Program-made: the position numbers and the translations under genes
Shown here: piece by piece, positions 12,001 through 25,028 of the stretch
Position numbering within the stretch: the stretch's first letter is position 1
How the letters are laid out: each line of letters opens with the position of its first letter
Notes under the pieces: model-generated
The model's database searches: none
What the model saw: only the letters and a program-made list of their open reading frames with translations
Told to the model about the DNA's origin: nothing
DNA from: Luscinia megarhynchos
Taxonomy: Eukaryota; Chordata; Aves; Passeriformes; Turdidae
Length of the DNA: 64,000 nt
NCBI GenBank assembly: GCA_034336665.1
Contig: JAPFBE010000003.1
Location: 65,329,352 to 65,393,351, forward strand
Direction of reading: 5' to 3'

Positions 12001-15000
12001 TCTCACTGCGTGTACACTACTGAAGGTATTACTACCTGACAATGATCAGAGGTAGGCAGAAAACAGACTACATGCTGTCTGTGGGGTTGAGGGTTTTTTG
12101 CTTTTTTTTGTGAGGGGAGGAATTGTATGGAATTTATGGCTGGGGTTTTGTTTTGTGGACTTTCAGGTGAAACTTGTGTTTGGGAGGAAGAGGGAAGAAT
12201 GAAACTGCTTTAAGTAACAGCTGTTGCACACAACACTGGTTTCACATGTAATGTTCTTCACCTTACATACTTTATGCCAGTGAGCATCTGATCGGCTTGA
12301 ATTCTCAGATAACTTTCACAGCCTCTTCAAAAGTTCTCTTTCCCCACATTGTCAGACTGATCTCAGGGAAATGTGTATCTAGATAAAAAAAATCTATACT
12401 GATGTAATGTTTCTTTCCCCTCAATATTGCATTCTAAGAATTTAATCTTTCTGATTTGGAGGACTGTATCCAGAACTTTTAACAATTTCTAGAGATAGTC
12501 TATTCATTCACCTTGGCAGCTGAACACAAATCAAAACTGAGGATTTGAAATATGAAAATATTTATCAGCAGAAACAGGTTGCCAAAATAATTCTTTTAAA
12601 AAGATTGTTGTTGACAGAGGGAAAATAATATTGGTAAGACTGTCAAAGTTGAACAATTTTTCAAACAGAATTTAACAAACTTACCAGCAACTAACATGAA
12701 CCAGATTGCAGCACAGTAATTGACATTACATATTAAACTTGCAAAATTCTGTGCACTGCTGCACAAAACTTCTAACCATTCTTTTTTACTTTCAACACCC
12801 CTGTATATAAAGGATACTTCAGCCCATTCCTATATATCTTCTATATCACACCCTTCCTAGAATAGGTCAATTTGTCTGCAGTGGAGCAGAGATACAGATA
12901 GAAGATGAAACTAGGTATGTTAACCAAACTAAATCAGAGATAATGACAATGATCATGTATGATCATTACTGAAAAGTATATAAATTATAATTAGAATTAA
13001 TAATTATATTATTAAAATATTATATAAATTATCATATACACTGAAAATATTAATTATTTCTGGGGGAAAAAAATCCAGCAGTTTTCCATTATTTAAAAGC
13101 AGAACAAAAAAACCGTGATAGACCAAAGCATGATGATGCAGTAGCTCCAATGGTTATGATACCGTTTAGAAGTACGTTAGAAGTCAGGAATTTGCACCCT
13201 TAGGGTAAAAGTGAAACTTGCCTTGGCTTTTTGTTTCGTTTTGTTGTTGCAGGTCTTTTCTTCTATTTTGTTTTTAAACCACTACACAGAGATCAGTTTC
13301 TCTAGATTCCTCATTCCCATAATTTTCACTGTCAGATTTGCCTTAATAGAAGTTTCATCTTGGATGATGTATTATAAAGTTATCTGGATTGGGTTTTATG
13401 AAAGACACCTTTAGCTAAGGTAGGCATGTTGCTTTGGAGATATAAGTAGGATTATTAATTACACACCATTTAACTTGAAGAGTCTAGATAAAAGAGAACG
13501 ATGCAAGTATTTGTTTTGTTTGATTCTCTTTGGGAAATAATCCTTTATAAAGATAAAAATCCTTTATTTGTATTTTCAGCTTCTCCAAAGTAATACAAAA
13601 AGATTGTATGAATAACTTCATAACAGGCTATGGTTACTATTGAAAATTAATCTTGGCATAAACAGATAAAATGGTATTAAGGAAAATCATACACCAATAA
13701 TTAATGTCTCCACGAGCTACAGCTATGGCAGCTCTCTAAAGTGCTTCCTTAGCTTCCAGTTTAAATATGTTTTTTTCTTTCTGTAAGTTTGTTTAAGGGA
13801 AAGGGGAAGTGATTTCTTTGTCATGCCTTTTCAAGTCTTTTCTCATAACATGTGATGAAGCTAATAAGACTACTAATCAGGTTTCATGCAAAAACATGAG
13901 TCAGCTGAACAGGTGTGGTGTGAGAGAACTATAGAGGCAAGTACCTCTGTTTACAGGCAAAACATTTTGGGACACAGACTCCAATAATAAATTAGCCACC
14001 CTTAAGAGTCCCTGACCTCCAGGAGTATGAAGATGTACAACAGTGGATTTCTACTACATGATGCAGTGTCTGTATTCTCCTGATAAACTCTTGTCCAGGC
14101 AGACCGATTTGGCAAGTCACATTCTGGCTGTCACGGTTTGGGAAAATTCAAGTGCAACTGATTTTATCTGAGCACAGCTAGGTCACACTACTGATGTGAA
14201 ATTTTAGGAGAAATATCCAGCATTCTTCCCTTCAAAACAGAGAGGGTTACCAACACTCAACAATGCAAATTCTGAATTTTACACTGAAGGCAGCAATGGA
14301 CTGGGACCTCGGCTCTCCATGACAGGCACAAATGCAAATGCAACCACCTCAGGAAGGATTACTTCCAGACCTACTCTCAGGTTTAAATACCTGTGCCAGC
14401 TATGACCAGAAAATTATTGAAAGATAGGATGAGAGGAGAGGTTAGGAAGGCGGGCTACCACGTGGCATCCATGTTACTTGCTGTCATGATCTTTAAGATA
14501 AATCCAATTAAACTGAATACACTAATAAAAATTATTGGAAACTCACAGATTTTTTTCATATTAGGCAAATAAATAAAATCAATACATCAAACTAATTCCT
14601 GTCAAGCTGGATGGTTTCCTATCTGTAGAAAATGATAGGAAACCTGCCTACTTCTTGTCAAACTAAACATCTTAAAAAGTAGATGCTCACTAATACCTGT
14701 CTTACTTACAAAATGTTGATAATTTTAGTAATTCTTTTTCTGATGTTAAGATGATGAGGTTTTGGGTTCTGTTAATAAAGCCCTTCTAATATTAAAAACA
14801 TCCAAACAAAAAAATCAAATAATTGAGAACCCTGAGCTTATTCAACAGATTTTGATATTTGCAGGAGAGAAAGAGGTGAAAAGGATTCAGAAAGCAGTAG
14901 AACTGGGACAGCCCTCTTTTGCTATTGTAGTTATACTTTTATAGGTAAGACAGGTATAACAGAGCATCAGACACATAGAGACAATCTAATAAACAAGGGG

Positions 15001-17014
15001 GAACAAGGAAAGGACTCCTTAAGTGCACCACTTCCCTTATTCCACTCCTCAAATGAACCTTTTCATGTTTAGCACTCTTTCCCCATTACCTTCTTTCTTT
15101 GAGCCCAAAAAGTATTTTATTCTTTTATTTGTCTATTTTTCCTTGTTCACTTCCAGCATTATTTTTCTTGATACCTATATCCCATTAAATAAAACATGAG
15201 AAAACAATGCACACACACAACACCCATATTAATCCAACATATAAATTACATGTCATCAAGCAGCCATTTGCTTAAATTTTTTTCAATGTGTTCTTGAGTT
15301 AGGATCACATCCTCTTGTATTATGCATTTGTGCAATCATATAGCACAATGAATTTCAGATCTCTGTTTAGAATATAATCTAATTACAGAAGAAATGCATT
15401 GACTTATTCAAGAACCTTTTTTTTCCTACTTACAGTTCAACTAACTCCAGAAATGTTCTGTATCTTTTCAATTAACCATTATGAATGTTCTCACTCGCTG
15501 GGTAGACCTCACCCTTGGGAAGAATTAGTCTTTATCCCAACTTCTAAAACCTTACATTTAGCCCTTCATTTTTAAACAATCTAGTTATTGCTTTGCCATA
15601 TATAACAGATTCAGCTCATTCATTAATTTAATCTTATTACACACATATGTTTTATTCCTATGTGGAGACACATACACACATAACCTTCCTTAAACTAGAA
15701 TAAAATATTTTTGTCTTCTGCTTTGACAGTAAATAAAAACATATAGGGATTTTTTTCCTCAAGCTTATTTAAAATTAAGCATTTCTTTTTCTATTTCCCT
15801 TACTTTACAATGCTTCATTGAAAAGTACATCCTGAAAAAGAGATTTAAAAAAAATAAATATTTCACATTAACCAAATACACAACCAGCTTTTATATCTTC
15901 CAATTTGTTGGCACTTTCAATATTAGTTAATTGTTTTTTCAGTTAACTATTTGTTAACTGAACTATCTAATGCAATAAGAAATATCTAGAATAATTAATA
16001 GAAGAATATTATAGGCAGGAAAATAAGCCACATGCTCTGCTCTGCATTTCTGCACCTATTTTGTCACCTAATTAAAATAGAAAAGCCAGTTTATCATGCC
16101 CTAAACACTGCTTGCTAGTAGACTTTGCTAACAAATAATCCCCCATGGAAACAAAATACCAGTCATTCAGCATTACCTTTTCAGATTTGTTACCCCCAAG
16201 GATTTAGGCCACATATTTTTCTGGAGGAGTTTAGCTATCCTGTGCTGCCTCCAGGACAGGAGCCTGCTGTGACAAGCACGTGGCAAGAGATCTTTTCAAA
16301 AATAACCACAGCTGAGCTAGTTTTGAAAAAAGAGGCACCATGCGTGGAGATATTTAAAAGACAGGCATTTTGGGACATGGTTTAGTGGTGGACTTTGCAG
16401 CCCTAGGTTAATGGTTGGACTTCATGACCTTAGAAATCTTTTCCTAAAGGATTCTATGATTCTAAGTCAGCATGTGTGTTAACAGACTCCTAGGTTGTCC
16501 TTTTCGGGTTTCCAGTGGAAGCATTAACATCTGTAAAGGCTTTTCAACTTGGATATGTCTTCCACAGTATCAAAGGAGAAACTTCATGGGTCCCAGCTTA
16601 AAATGCTCTTGGCATGCCTCCAGTCACTATTGTGGTTGTAATATGGTCATAAAATGCCTGATCATAGCTTTATGGCTTTCTGACCACGTATTAATTTCTG
16701 AAATGTTATGAAATATGAATTCAAATGACACAGATTTTGAGAAGGTAAACAACACTGCACTCTCAAGTAAAAGCACATTGATTTCTTTCAGAACTTGGAC
16801 TGTCATAAAACTACCCTTGAAGACTCCAGAGGGATTTGAATTCCTTATTTAATCATATCAGTATTGTACAGTAAACTACTTTTTTAAAAAACAGTAATTC
16901 TTTAAAAGAAACAAGGGCAAAATGTAGAAAAAAAAGTCAGAGAACATTCCACAGAAAGAGAAAAAAAAATTGTAAGCTTAATTTAAGTTTCTATCTTGGT
17001 TAAAAGAGGCTTAC
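9064..17014 (-). other. NBEA: NBEA intron between exons 10 and 11
   Basis: 7951 bp, one of the longest complete introns here. It contains one CR1 fragment (16331-16465) near its 5' end in gene direction. Two blocks, about 9240-9900 and 13880-14470, are less AT-rich than their surroundings and unassigned. A very AT-rich stretch with many ATTA/TAAT words lies at 12970-13045. Confidence 0.88.
16331..16465 (+). mobile_element. CR1 LINE 3' fragment
   Basis: A 135-bp 3' end of CR1. GGAGATATTTAAAAGACAGG is followed by GGGACATGGTTTAGTGGTGG, a TTGCAGCCCTAGGTTAATGG variant and the terminal GGATTCTATGATTCT. It is antisense to NBEA and 5' truncated. Confidence 0.94.
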
Positions 17015-17148
17015 CAAACTGTTGTTTCCACCTGACTGTCATGCAGCTGTCGATTGTCTAACTGGGCAAAGAGAGGAAAAAGAACCTGGATCCCTCCGAT
17101 GGAATGAATGGCGCTATGAATGGAGTGGGTCACAATAGCTTTCACATC
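17015..17148 (-). CDS. NBEA: NBEA exon 10: alpha-solenoid
   Basis: 134 nt: 44 codons plus two bases of Cys426, local residues 382-425. The acceptor AG is at 17149-17150; the donor GTAAGC begins at 17014. The peptide reads [19 protein letters not shown], then [18 protein letters not shown] and ends VETTV. His at local residue 417 (codon at 17041-17043) stands where I recall Asn in mammals, a possible lineage difference. This exon has no long open frame around it and was located by phase continuity between exons 9 and 11. Confidence 0.96.
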
Positions 17149-17546
17149 CTAAGTGCATAAAATAAAAGAAAAACCACAATTAATCTCAATTTTAAAGGAC
17201 AGTTAAAAATATAATTTTGGAGCACTTTAATGCCAAATTGAGTGCAGACCTTTTAAAATTTTGTTTCAATTCATATACTTGAATTTTAATCACTATATTT
17301 AAAGGCAAACATCAAACAGAAAATTTACAGTATCATGTCAAAATGTGCCTTATAGTGTGAAGTCTATATTTCCTATGGAACATTCTTTTCCTTGCTTTAG
17401 AAAGGGAGCAAAGAAAGAACAGCTCAAGTGAAAGTTATATTAAGAGCTGACAGAGCACAAAAGAACAATCTCTACACTAGAAGACAAGTCCTCTGTGGAA
17501 TGGTCAGTCAATAGTAATCACAAAACATCAACTCAGCAGCACCTAC
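17149..17546 (-). other. NBEA: Short NBEA intron between exons 9 and 10
   Basis: 398 bp with GT-AG ends, linking two solenoid exons. No repeat is recognisable. Confidence 0.93.
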
Positions 17547-17744
17547 CTGAAGCATGAGAGCATGGGGGGAGTGTACAAAAATTGAAGGATTCTCCTTTGG
17601 TGAGGATTCAAGGCATAGCTGAGCATCAGTGGCCTTTGCATTGTAGGTAAAAGCGATGCTACTTGCGAGTTTCCCATCATACAGCACTTGTTTATGGTGC
17701 TCAGCCAGATGAATGTCACTCTCAGATTTAAATTTGAACGTGCT
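17547..17744 (-). CDS. NBEA: NBEA exon 9: junction of ConA-like domain and alpha-solenoid
   Basis: 198 nt, exactly 66 codons, phase 0 at both ends, local residues 316-381. The acceptor AG is at 17745-17746 after a T-rich tract; the donor GTAGGT begins at 17546. The peptide starts [19 protein letters not shown], continues [19 protein letters not shown] and ends in [25 protein letters not shown] is NBEA-specific against LRBA. The overlapping minus-strand reading frame starting further upstream at 17758 is in another frame and is a shadow. The exon lies only 398 bp from exon 10. Confidence 0.97.
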
Positions 17745-18594
17745 CTGAAAAAAACCAAAAAGTTTTACACAGTAATTAATTCTGACAAATTCCTTGCCAC
17801 AAAATGTGCAAAAAACTACATTGGACCTGAGAGGGAATAAATAAACTCAAACTTTGCTTGCATTTACCAGTAGCCTAATGCTACTAAACATTGCAATAGA
17901 TTTTTAAATTTAATCTACATCACATCAACATGTCAACACATTATTTGGTATTTTATGTATTATATCTCCTTTCAGCATCAGTGTTTACAAGTTTCAGAAG
18001 TAACTATCTTAAAAAAAGTCACATTAACCAGCCATAAATATGTTAAAATAAAATTTAAGCATAAAATGCATTAAAAATAAAGAACAAATTAGATGTGCTG
18101 CATTTTAGTTTATGTGAACTCACTCAAATTAGAATATAAAATGCTATACCATGTTGATTAAAGGAATAGTTATTTTTGAACAACATAAAAAACCATGCTT
18201 CATTAACAATCAGGAATATATATAAACAAGCCACTTAAAATCCAAAATAAAACATAAATGCCACATTTCACATTAATTATTCTCAAATTCAGAGCTTTTC
18301 CAAGGAAGACTGAAGAATTTTGTTATTTTTTAAACATATCATGATTCATATCTTATCTTAAATTAAGTTTTTTGGCAGCACTAACAAATCAATAAAGCAC
18401 AAGAAGATAGATTTCTGTCCTTCTACAAAGTATTGTCAGATTTACTTGGCATATAACAATTGCATATAACAATCATTTAATGGTTGCAAAAAGACAACCA
18501 GTAGTAATACAGTAACAAAGTACAGTCTTGTACCGATACAAGAAAAACAAATTTGATAGAAATGACCACCATTTAATTATAAATGAAGATATAA

Positions 18595-18620
18595 ATATAT
18601 ATATGTGTGTGTGTATATAT
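18595..18620. repeat. Compound (AT)n(GT)n(AT)n microsatellite
   Basis: Alternating purine-pyrimidine run: AT units, then about six GT units, then AT units again. It is a likely length polymorphism. Confidence 0.9.
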
Positions 18621-19294
18621 GATGTTATTCACAAAATATTGACTGAGTTGAAAATAATTTATTTCTGAGATTACATATAAATCATTTCCCCTGCCTTCAC
18701 TGCATATAGTGATCACAATTCTCTTTATCTATTTGGTCCTACCAAACCTCCCCTTTCTCCCCAGTATGAAATCCTTTATTACTATATCACTAAACTACTG
18801 AAAGCATAGCACTAGGGTTTTTGTTACCCATGTTAGAATTAAAACAGGCAAACTACAGGCTATCAGCTGCTCTCTCCAAACAAATTAGAGGTTCCCACCA
18901 TTTTTGTAACCCCATAAACCCCATCCAGCCTTTTCAGAGCTCTCAGGGCTGCTGGAAAAACCTGAAAAAATTCTTTTGATTACAGCCAAACAATGGGAAA
19001 GTGCATCTGCTCAGGTGACTGGCACATAGCAATATAAGGTCTGCTGACCAGCACCCCTTCTGTATGTGGGCCATGAGCTGAACAGACTGGCCACTGACTG
19101 GAGCTGCTGGAGGACCCTCAGAGTACATCTGTTGGTCAGCACTGTCCCAGCCTTGGTGATGTCCAGCAGAAGGGAGGCTGCAATGCTGAAAAGGTACCAT
19201 AACAGAAAACACAAGCAGGAAGGGCAAATGCATGTAAATGGCAAGTCTGTGGTTCCATCTGCATTTGACAATGAAGGATAATCTCTTAATCTGC

Positions 19295-19819
19295 AAAAGG
19301 AGGGGTGCTGCCAGTAGGTAGAGGAAGGTGTTGCTTCCCTTCTGCTGAGCATTGGTGAGGCCACAGGTGGAGTTCTGAGCTCCCATTGGGAGCCAAGGAC
19401 TGACTGGAAGAGAGTGCAACAAATGGCCACTAAACATGAAGGGATTGAAGCATCTCTCCTATGAGGAAAGGCTGAGAGAGTTAGGAGCCCAACCCGTGAA
19501 GAGAAGTGGCAGAGGAGATCCCGTATATAAATAACGGGTTAGGAAAGGAGACAGAGTCAGACTCTTAGTGATGCCCAGTGGCAGGACACAAGTCAATGGG
19601 CAAAACTGAAACAAAGAAAGCTCCCTCTAAACATCAGAAAACACTTTTTCCTTGTGAAGCTTCCCAGTAAGGTGATAGAGTCTATCTTGGGGACTTATTT
19701 AAAAACTGTCAGGAGATAGTCCTGGGCAACTGGATCTAGGTGACCCCTTTTTGAGCAGGGAGGTTGGACCATCTTCAGTTGTTTTCTATATCTTCAACCA
19801 CTCTGTGATTCTATGATTT
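19295..19819 (+). mobile_element. CR1 LINE 3' portion, about 0.5 kb
   Basis: Starts near the CR1 segment GGGGTGCTGCCAGTAGGTAG and continues through a GGTGAGGCCACAGGTGGAGT segment and CTCCTATGAGGAAAGGCTGA. It then reaches GGGCAACTGGATCTAGGTGA and ends CTCTGTGATTCTATGATT. Internal divergence and small gaps indicate an old copy. It is antisense to NBEA. The minus-strand reading frames of 164 and 139 codons over this area are artefacts of the element read backwards. Confidence 0.9.
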
Positions 19820-22800
19820 GCATTTGATTAGGAGTGTGTTTTGTAGGGAGACTTCCAGTGGTCCCCACTTGTTACTCTGTTCATACTGCAAAGCTACTCA
19901 GAACCAAAGAGATTTCTTCCAGGCTAAAACTCAAATAATTCTGCAATAGGTGATATTCACTCAACCTAAAGGATCAGACTACAACCAATCCAAAGCAAAA
20001 ACACCAATATGACACACTGAGTACTCACTCCTCAGCACTAAATGTTTTAATCTAGAAATGTGTTCCTATTGTGCTACACTACTTACTGATGTAGAAATTC
20101 CCAAAGAAGGAATATTCTGCTTAGAACTTGAGAGCTGGCTCACTCTTGGATAGGGCTGCCTACATCTCACTTATAAGGAAATGACTGCTACAGATCACAA
20201 ATTTGTCCTCAGGAAGGTGACATGTATTTCACCCCAGAGAACATTTTAACTATACGTAGAAATCTCTGTGCACTTTCTGCAGAGGAAAAGTAATTTAGTG
20301 ACTTCATTGATTTCCAAAGATATCTACATGATGTTTTGTATTGTATTTTAATGTTTTACCACATGAAAGTACTTATTACCCTGAAAATCTTTCATGCCTC
20401 TCAGCTTTTTCAGATTAAAAAACTCATAAGGTTTTTCCACTCCACAGTTTTTCATAACTTGGCTGTTTAAATAAGTCAAAGTGTTTCAACACAAAATCTT
20501 ATTTCATAACCATGAAATTTTGCAATGTTCTAAACTGCTGAAGTTAAAATCAATTTTATACACAAATTTTAAAATTATTCTACCTCCTTGCTGTCAGTGT
20601 TTAATACACCAGAAGAATTTAATTAAAGATTGCTATTTGAGAGTCAGACACAAATAAGTTATGAATCAACATAATAGCTCCTCACTTTCTGAAGAAAAAA
20701 CAAGAATTAAAGGAATATTCTGCTATTAAAGCCAAACAAAAGTGATCATAAATTGGACATTCTGGTCTCCTAAGCTAAATTATTATAGAAAAATGTAAAG
20801 AGAAGCTAAAATTCTGATATATGGCTCTCCTTTATTACTAGCATTGATTCACAGAAAGAGAAAAGAAATTCAGTATATGCATACTGTACTGGGAACTTGG
20901 GAAAATACATCCACAGGAGGGATATTAAAGGCTGTTGTGGATATCCAACTCTGAAGTCTGGCACAAGCAGCATGAGGGCATCAAGACAAAGAAAGTGTCT
21001 TGGATCTAACATATTCCATATAAGGTAAAAATACATATACAGGATCCACATAAAGTAATGTTTGTTGCTTCTAATGGAATAGGAAGTACAGAGAAAGATA
21101 AGAATTATTCCAGTACTGCATTCTTCCATAAAATAATCTGTGCTTGATCAGGAACGCTGCTTGAAGATCAGCAGCTCTCCCCCTTCATTCAGTGGCAGGA
21201 CTGCAGCTTTATGATTTACTGTTCACTACATTTTGTCCCCATAGGTTCAGCAATCATACATCAAATATTTTCTTGTACTCCATCATTGGTTTAAGCAAAT
21301 TTGGATTTTTTGGTGCTATTTTGTGCCTCTGTGTGTGCATGAATGAGTGTATTTTTACTCCAACCTTATGTGACAAAAAGATCGGTATTGCAGCTCTGAT
21401 CAAAAACAAACTCAGAAGCAACATATGGAATAACCTGATAACTTGCTTTGAAATGCCTCTGGGAGGGCTAGGAGGAGTGGCACAGATTTGGCAGGGCTAT
21501 TAGAGCAGGGCTTTGAGAAACATCCTTTCATAAACAGCACCAAACACTGGTATCTGATGCATCCCTTCCCCTCCCATTACCTCCCCTCCCCCTCCATTCT
21601 GTTTATCAGCCCCTCGGGATCCCAGCACAGGCTTTCCTCCCTTTGCTGTCTGGGAACAAGGATGTGCAGCAGGGAAAGTACAGTGAGAACAAGGATGCTG
21701 CTCTCATTTCCTTTTTCTTTCTTCAACCTCCAACAACTGAAAAGGGTCCACAGAGTAGTAAAAGTCCTGTTCAGCAATGGTAAGGCTCAAAATGAGTATG
21801 CTTTATTACAGATAAAACCTGGGAATGCAAATATTAAAATCGTAATAGGTTTCTACTAAATATATTTTTAAATTTCAAGATACATTATGGATTAATTTGG
21901 GAAGACTTAATGGGAAAGACACATGACATGGCTCTACAGCCAGTATATTCCCCCCACCCCTTCTCCCTAAAAATTTAATTAGGGGTAATTTCTTCACAAC
22001 AGTTACTTAGAGTAGCTAAGCTACTAAGAGTGTCAGTTTCTCGATATTGTTACTCACACAGTGTAACTTTATATTTTTAAAGCCTTTTGCTACAAGTTAA
22101 AATGTAGTATTTCAAACTGAAACATCTATTTGCTTAAAAATAAATGTTTATATTAGGGCATGCTGTTTATAACCAAATACATTCATATGAACGTGCTGAG
22201 CAAGATCAGCAAGGAAGGACTGTGAACTGTTCCTATGTTACTACATTGTATAAGCATGTCATGCACAATAATATAAACATTATACATAAATGTATAATTA
22301 TTTGATATACATAATAAGTAAGACTTATTTTAATGACTTCTCTAGTCAATCCTAAAACCTGCTTCTACCTGCACCACAGGAGTGGGACATGGTGTAACAG
22401 ATTCATTTTCATTTGCAGATCAAGCTCTCACTTTGCCTGAACATTGTGGCTTTGGTGTCATATCCAACATTATTTACTATGTATATTTAACAGATATGTG
22501 CAAAATGTCCTGTATGCTGGTAGATTATCCAGATTTATCTTGTTTTCCAGAGGTTTTAGTGGCAATCATGGTAGACTAGGGGCATTATGAGTGATCATGA
22601 GAGCAGCTGAATGAGAGGCAAAATCAGTCTCTTCTCATGGGCAAAGTAGGTAGAGGAATGGCTGCTTCCCCTAAAGAATCAGATCCTCAGATATAATGGA
22701 CAAAGTACGAATTTTAAATCAGAGGAACCACCATATACTTTCATAGGAAGGAAAAAAAAGACATTTTCAAAAAATTCTGAACTATTTTGAATAATCCTTC

Positions 22801-24881
22801 TTTGTCAGAAAAAGTTTGGCACAATTGGGAGTTCACAATTCAACTAGGGTCTTTTTAGGAGAAGTGGAACTGTTGATTTTCCCTGTTAGCTAACACTACT
22901 AAAAATTAGAATGAGCAAGAAATGTAGTGAAGTATTTAACACAAGTTTCTGAAAGGCAAGTTTGCTTCAGCAAGTTGGGTAAGAGCAAGAACATGATCTC
23001 TAATGCTCAGGAATACAAGCTGTACGTCAATTGAGGCTCCCTTAGACTATTAAATCCCATACTGATGTATTCTGAACTGGTGGACCTTTGCACCAGCACA
23101 GAATCTGAAAGGATTTAGAGAAATAACCTTAAATGAGATACAGGCAGGCTTTGAGTGAAAGCTACAGTTGGTACCCTTAAATCTCTAAACTACAAGACAT
23201 GGCTCCTTTTTTTGGTTGTGAGTGATCTTGTGTTGGAAAAAGGTCAAAAAAAGTCTTGTTTTTTGTCTTATTTTTGGGGGAAATAAAAGTCAAATAAATA
23301 AATGTTATTTCTAGGGTACTGCTTAGGGAACCTGTTCTTTTTAAACTGGTAATAAATAATAAAATATACTTCCAGATTTTCAGACAAGGAAGAAAACTCC
23401 TTCAGAGAGCAAGGGGGTATTAGCTGTTCTGTGTACATAATCTAAAACCATGACACATGAAAGAAGAATTTGAATTTCCCCAAAATATTAAATGCAGCTG
23501 ATATTTAAAAAAACATCACTAAGAAGCTACAGGTGTGCAGAAATGTAGTTATCAATCCCTTCAACACTCAAAAATATTACATAATAATTTGCACTTCTTG
23601 AAACACATGAAAGCTTTGTTCCTGTTTGATATCACTTCAGTATGCTTCTGCATACTGGAATCCAGTAACTTAATAAATTCACAAAGGTTTGCTACATTTA
23701 TTATTAAGAAATAAGGCTACATTAATTTATTTTTTATGACCAAAAATATTTGCAGAAACATTTGGCCAAACAAAATACTGTATAAATAATAAAATTGGAT
23801 AATTGGAATAAAATATTCCAATATTGTTTGCACAGGTGATGGACTTTCCTTCACTGACTAAATATTCTAACTTTCAAGGCAGATTTTAACCACCAACTAC
23901 ATGCTATAGGCTTCTTCATCTCCATGTAATCCTGATACATACGTGGTTATTTACACTATATAGATGCATACCATAAAAGATATTTCCAACTGCTTCTGTC
24001 ATTCAAGTGTTAGCTATGATTAAATGATTAAAAGTATGCATTTTCAACACACAAAATTAATGCTATTAGAATCTAAATATTGATTTTTACTTATGGCTTT
24101 TAAAAGTTTTTATTTTCAGAGTGTATGATATATATTGAAAAATGGAAAGTCGACTTGGGACGAAACCACAAATTCCAAAAATTAGAGAAAAGAAAACTTG
24201 GGAATAATTGATAGCATAACGTGAAAATTCATTATTGTTTACCTAGGGTTAGATTAATTTTAAAGTATTATCCACTAAGGAGCTTCTGCAGATTTCTGTG
24301 AAGTATCTGTGTTGTTTTTCATGATGAAATAATACAATACACAGCCATTCCAAGACATGTGTCTGACTAGAGATCCAAGTTTATGCATGCACCATTAATT
24401 TGTTCAATCTGCCCCCTCAATGTCAGTGACAAAGCATGAGCAAAATGATCAACTTTTACTTTAACAGGACTGTCTGAAACCATACATTTGAACAGATTTG
24501 GTTTATTATGCCTTGTTGAATGTTAATCTGCCTTAACTCTGGTTTTTAAACACAGACAGTAGAGAAGAGAGTTATTTCTCTGGTATTCAGTGTGCCAAAT
24601 ACAAAATTTCTCTAATCTGATTATGACCCAAAGTAATTAATTTTGCACACAAACATATTTCAGCTATATTTTAAACAAAACTTTCATCTTTCATAAAGAT
24701 GGTAGAAAATTAGGGTTAGTTAAGACACTTGACAAAATAGTTTTATGTTGCTGAAAACAAATCACATTAAAAAATCTATGTGATTCTAGGAGGAATATTC
24801 ACATGCTTCACATATCTCCCAACTATATCTTCTCAATCATTTTCATTTTCCAGTTTTATGCTTCTAAAGATCCAGTATTAC

Positions 24882-25028
24882 CTTATATCCAGGTCCTAAC
24901 TGATGTATTGCAAAAATCTGTGCGGGGTTGAGTGCTTCAGTGAATACATACACTGCTCCAAGCTGGCCACAGAACACTCTATTTGCATCAGCAGTCTCCG
25001 AAGATCCAAGGAAACATTTATCATAGCT
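24882..25028 (-). CDS. NBEA: NBEA exon 8: end of the ConA-like domain
   Basis: 147 nt, exactly 49 codons, phase 0 at both ends, local residues 267-315. The acceptor AG is at 25029-25030; the donor GTAATA begins at 24881. The peptide contains SYDKCFLGSSETADANR, then FCGQLGAVYVFTEALNP and ends HQLGPGYK. The GxxxxVYVF strand is the characteristic last strand of LamG/ConA-like folds. The LGAVYVF wording separates NBEA from LRBA. The exon was found through splice signals and phase; its open frame is interrupted soon outside the exon. Confidence 0.97.

Larger units (their letters stand above)
17745..24881 (-). other. NBEA: NBEA intron between exons 8 and 9
   Basis: 7137 bp. It contains an AT/GT microsatellite (18595-18620), a 0.5-kb CR1 piece (19295-19819) and a C/T-rich tract at about 21560-21600. 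The interval just before the CR1 (about 19000-19294) is GC-richer and could be an eroded part of the same or another element. The rest is AT-rich and featureless. Confidence 0.88.

Noticed and set aside
18943..19437. 164-codon minus-strand reading frame, the longest in the window
   Set aside because: It covers a CR1 fragment read backwards, has no domain features and overlaps another open frame of similar length.
21488..21859. 123-codon plus-strand reading frame
   Set aside because: Crosses a C/T-rich tract (Pro/Ser-rich), overlaps an antisense frame and shows no recognisable protein.
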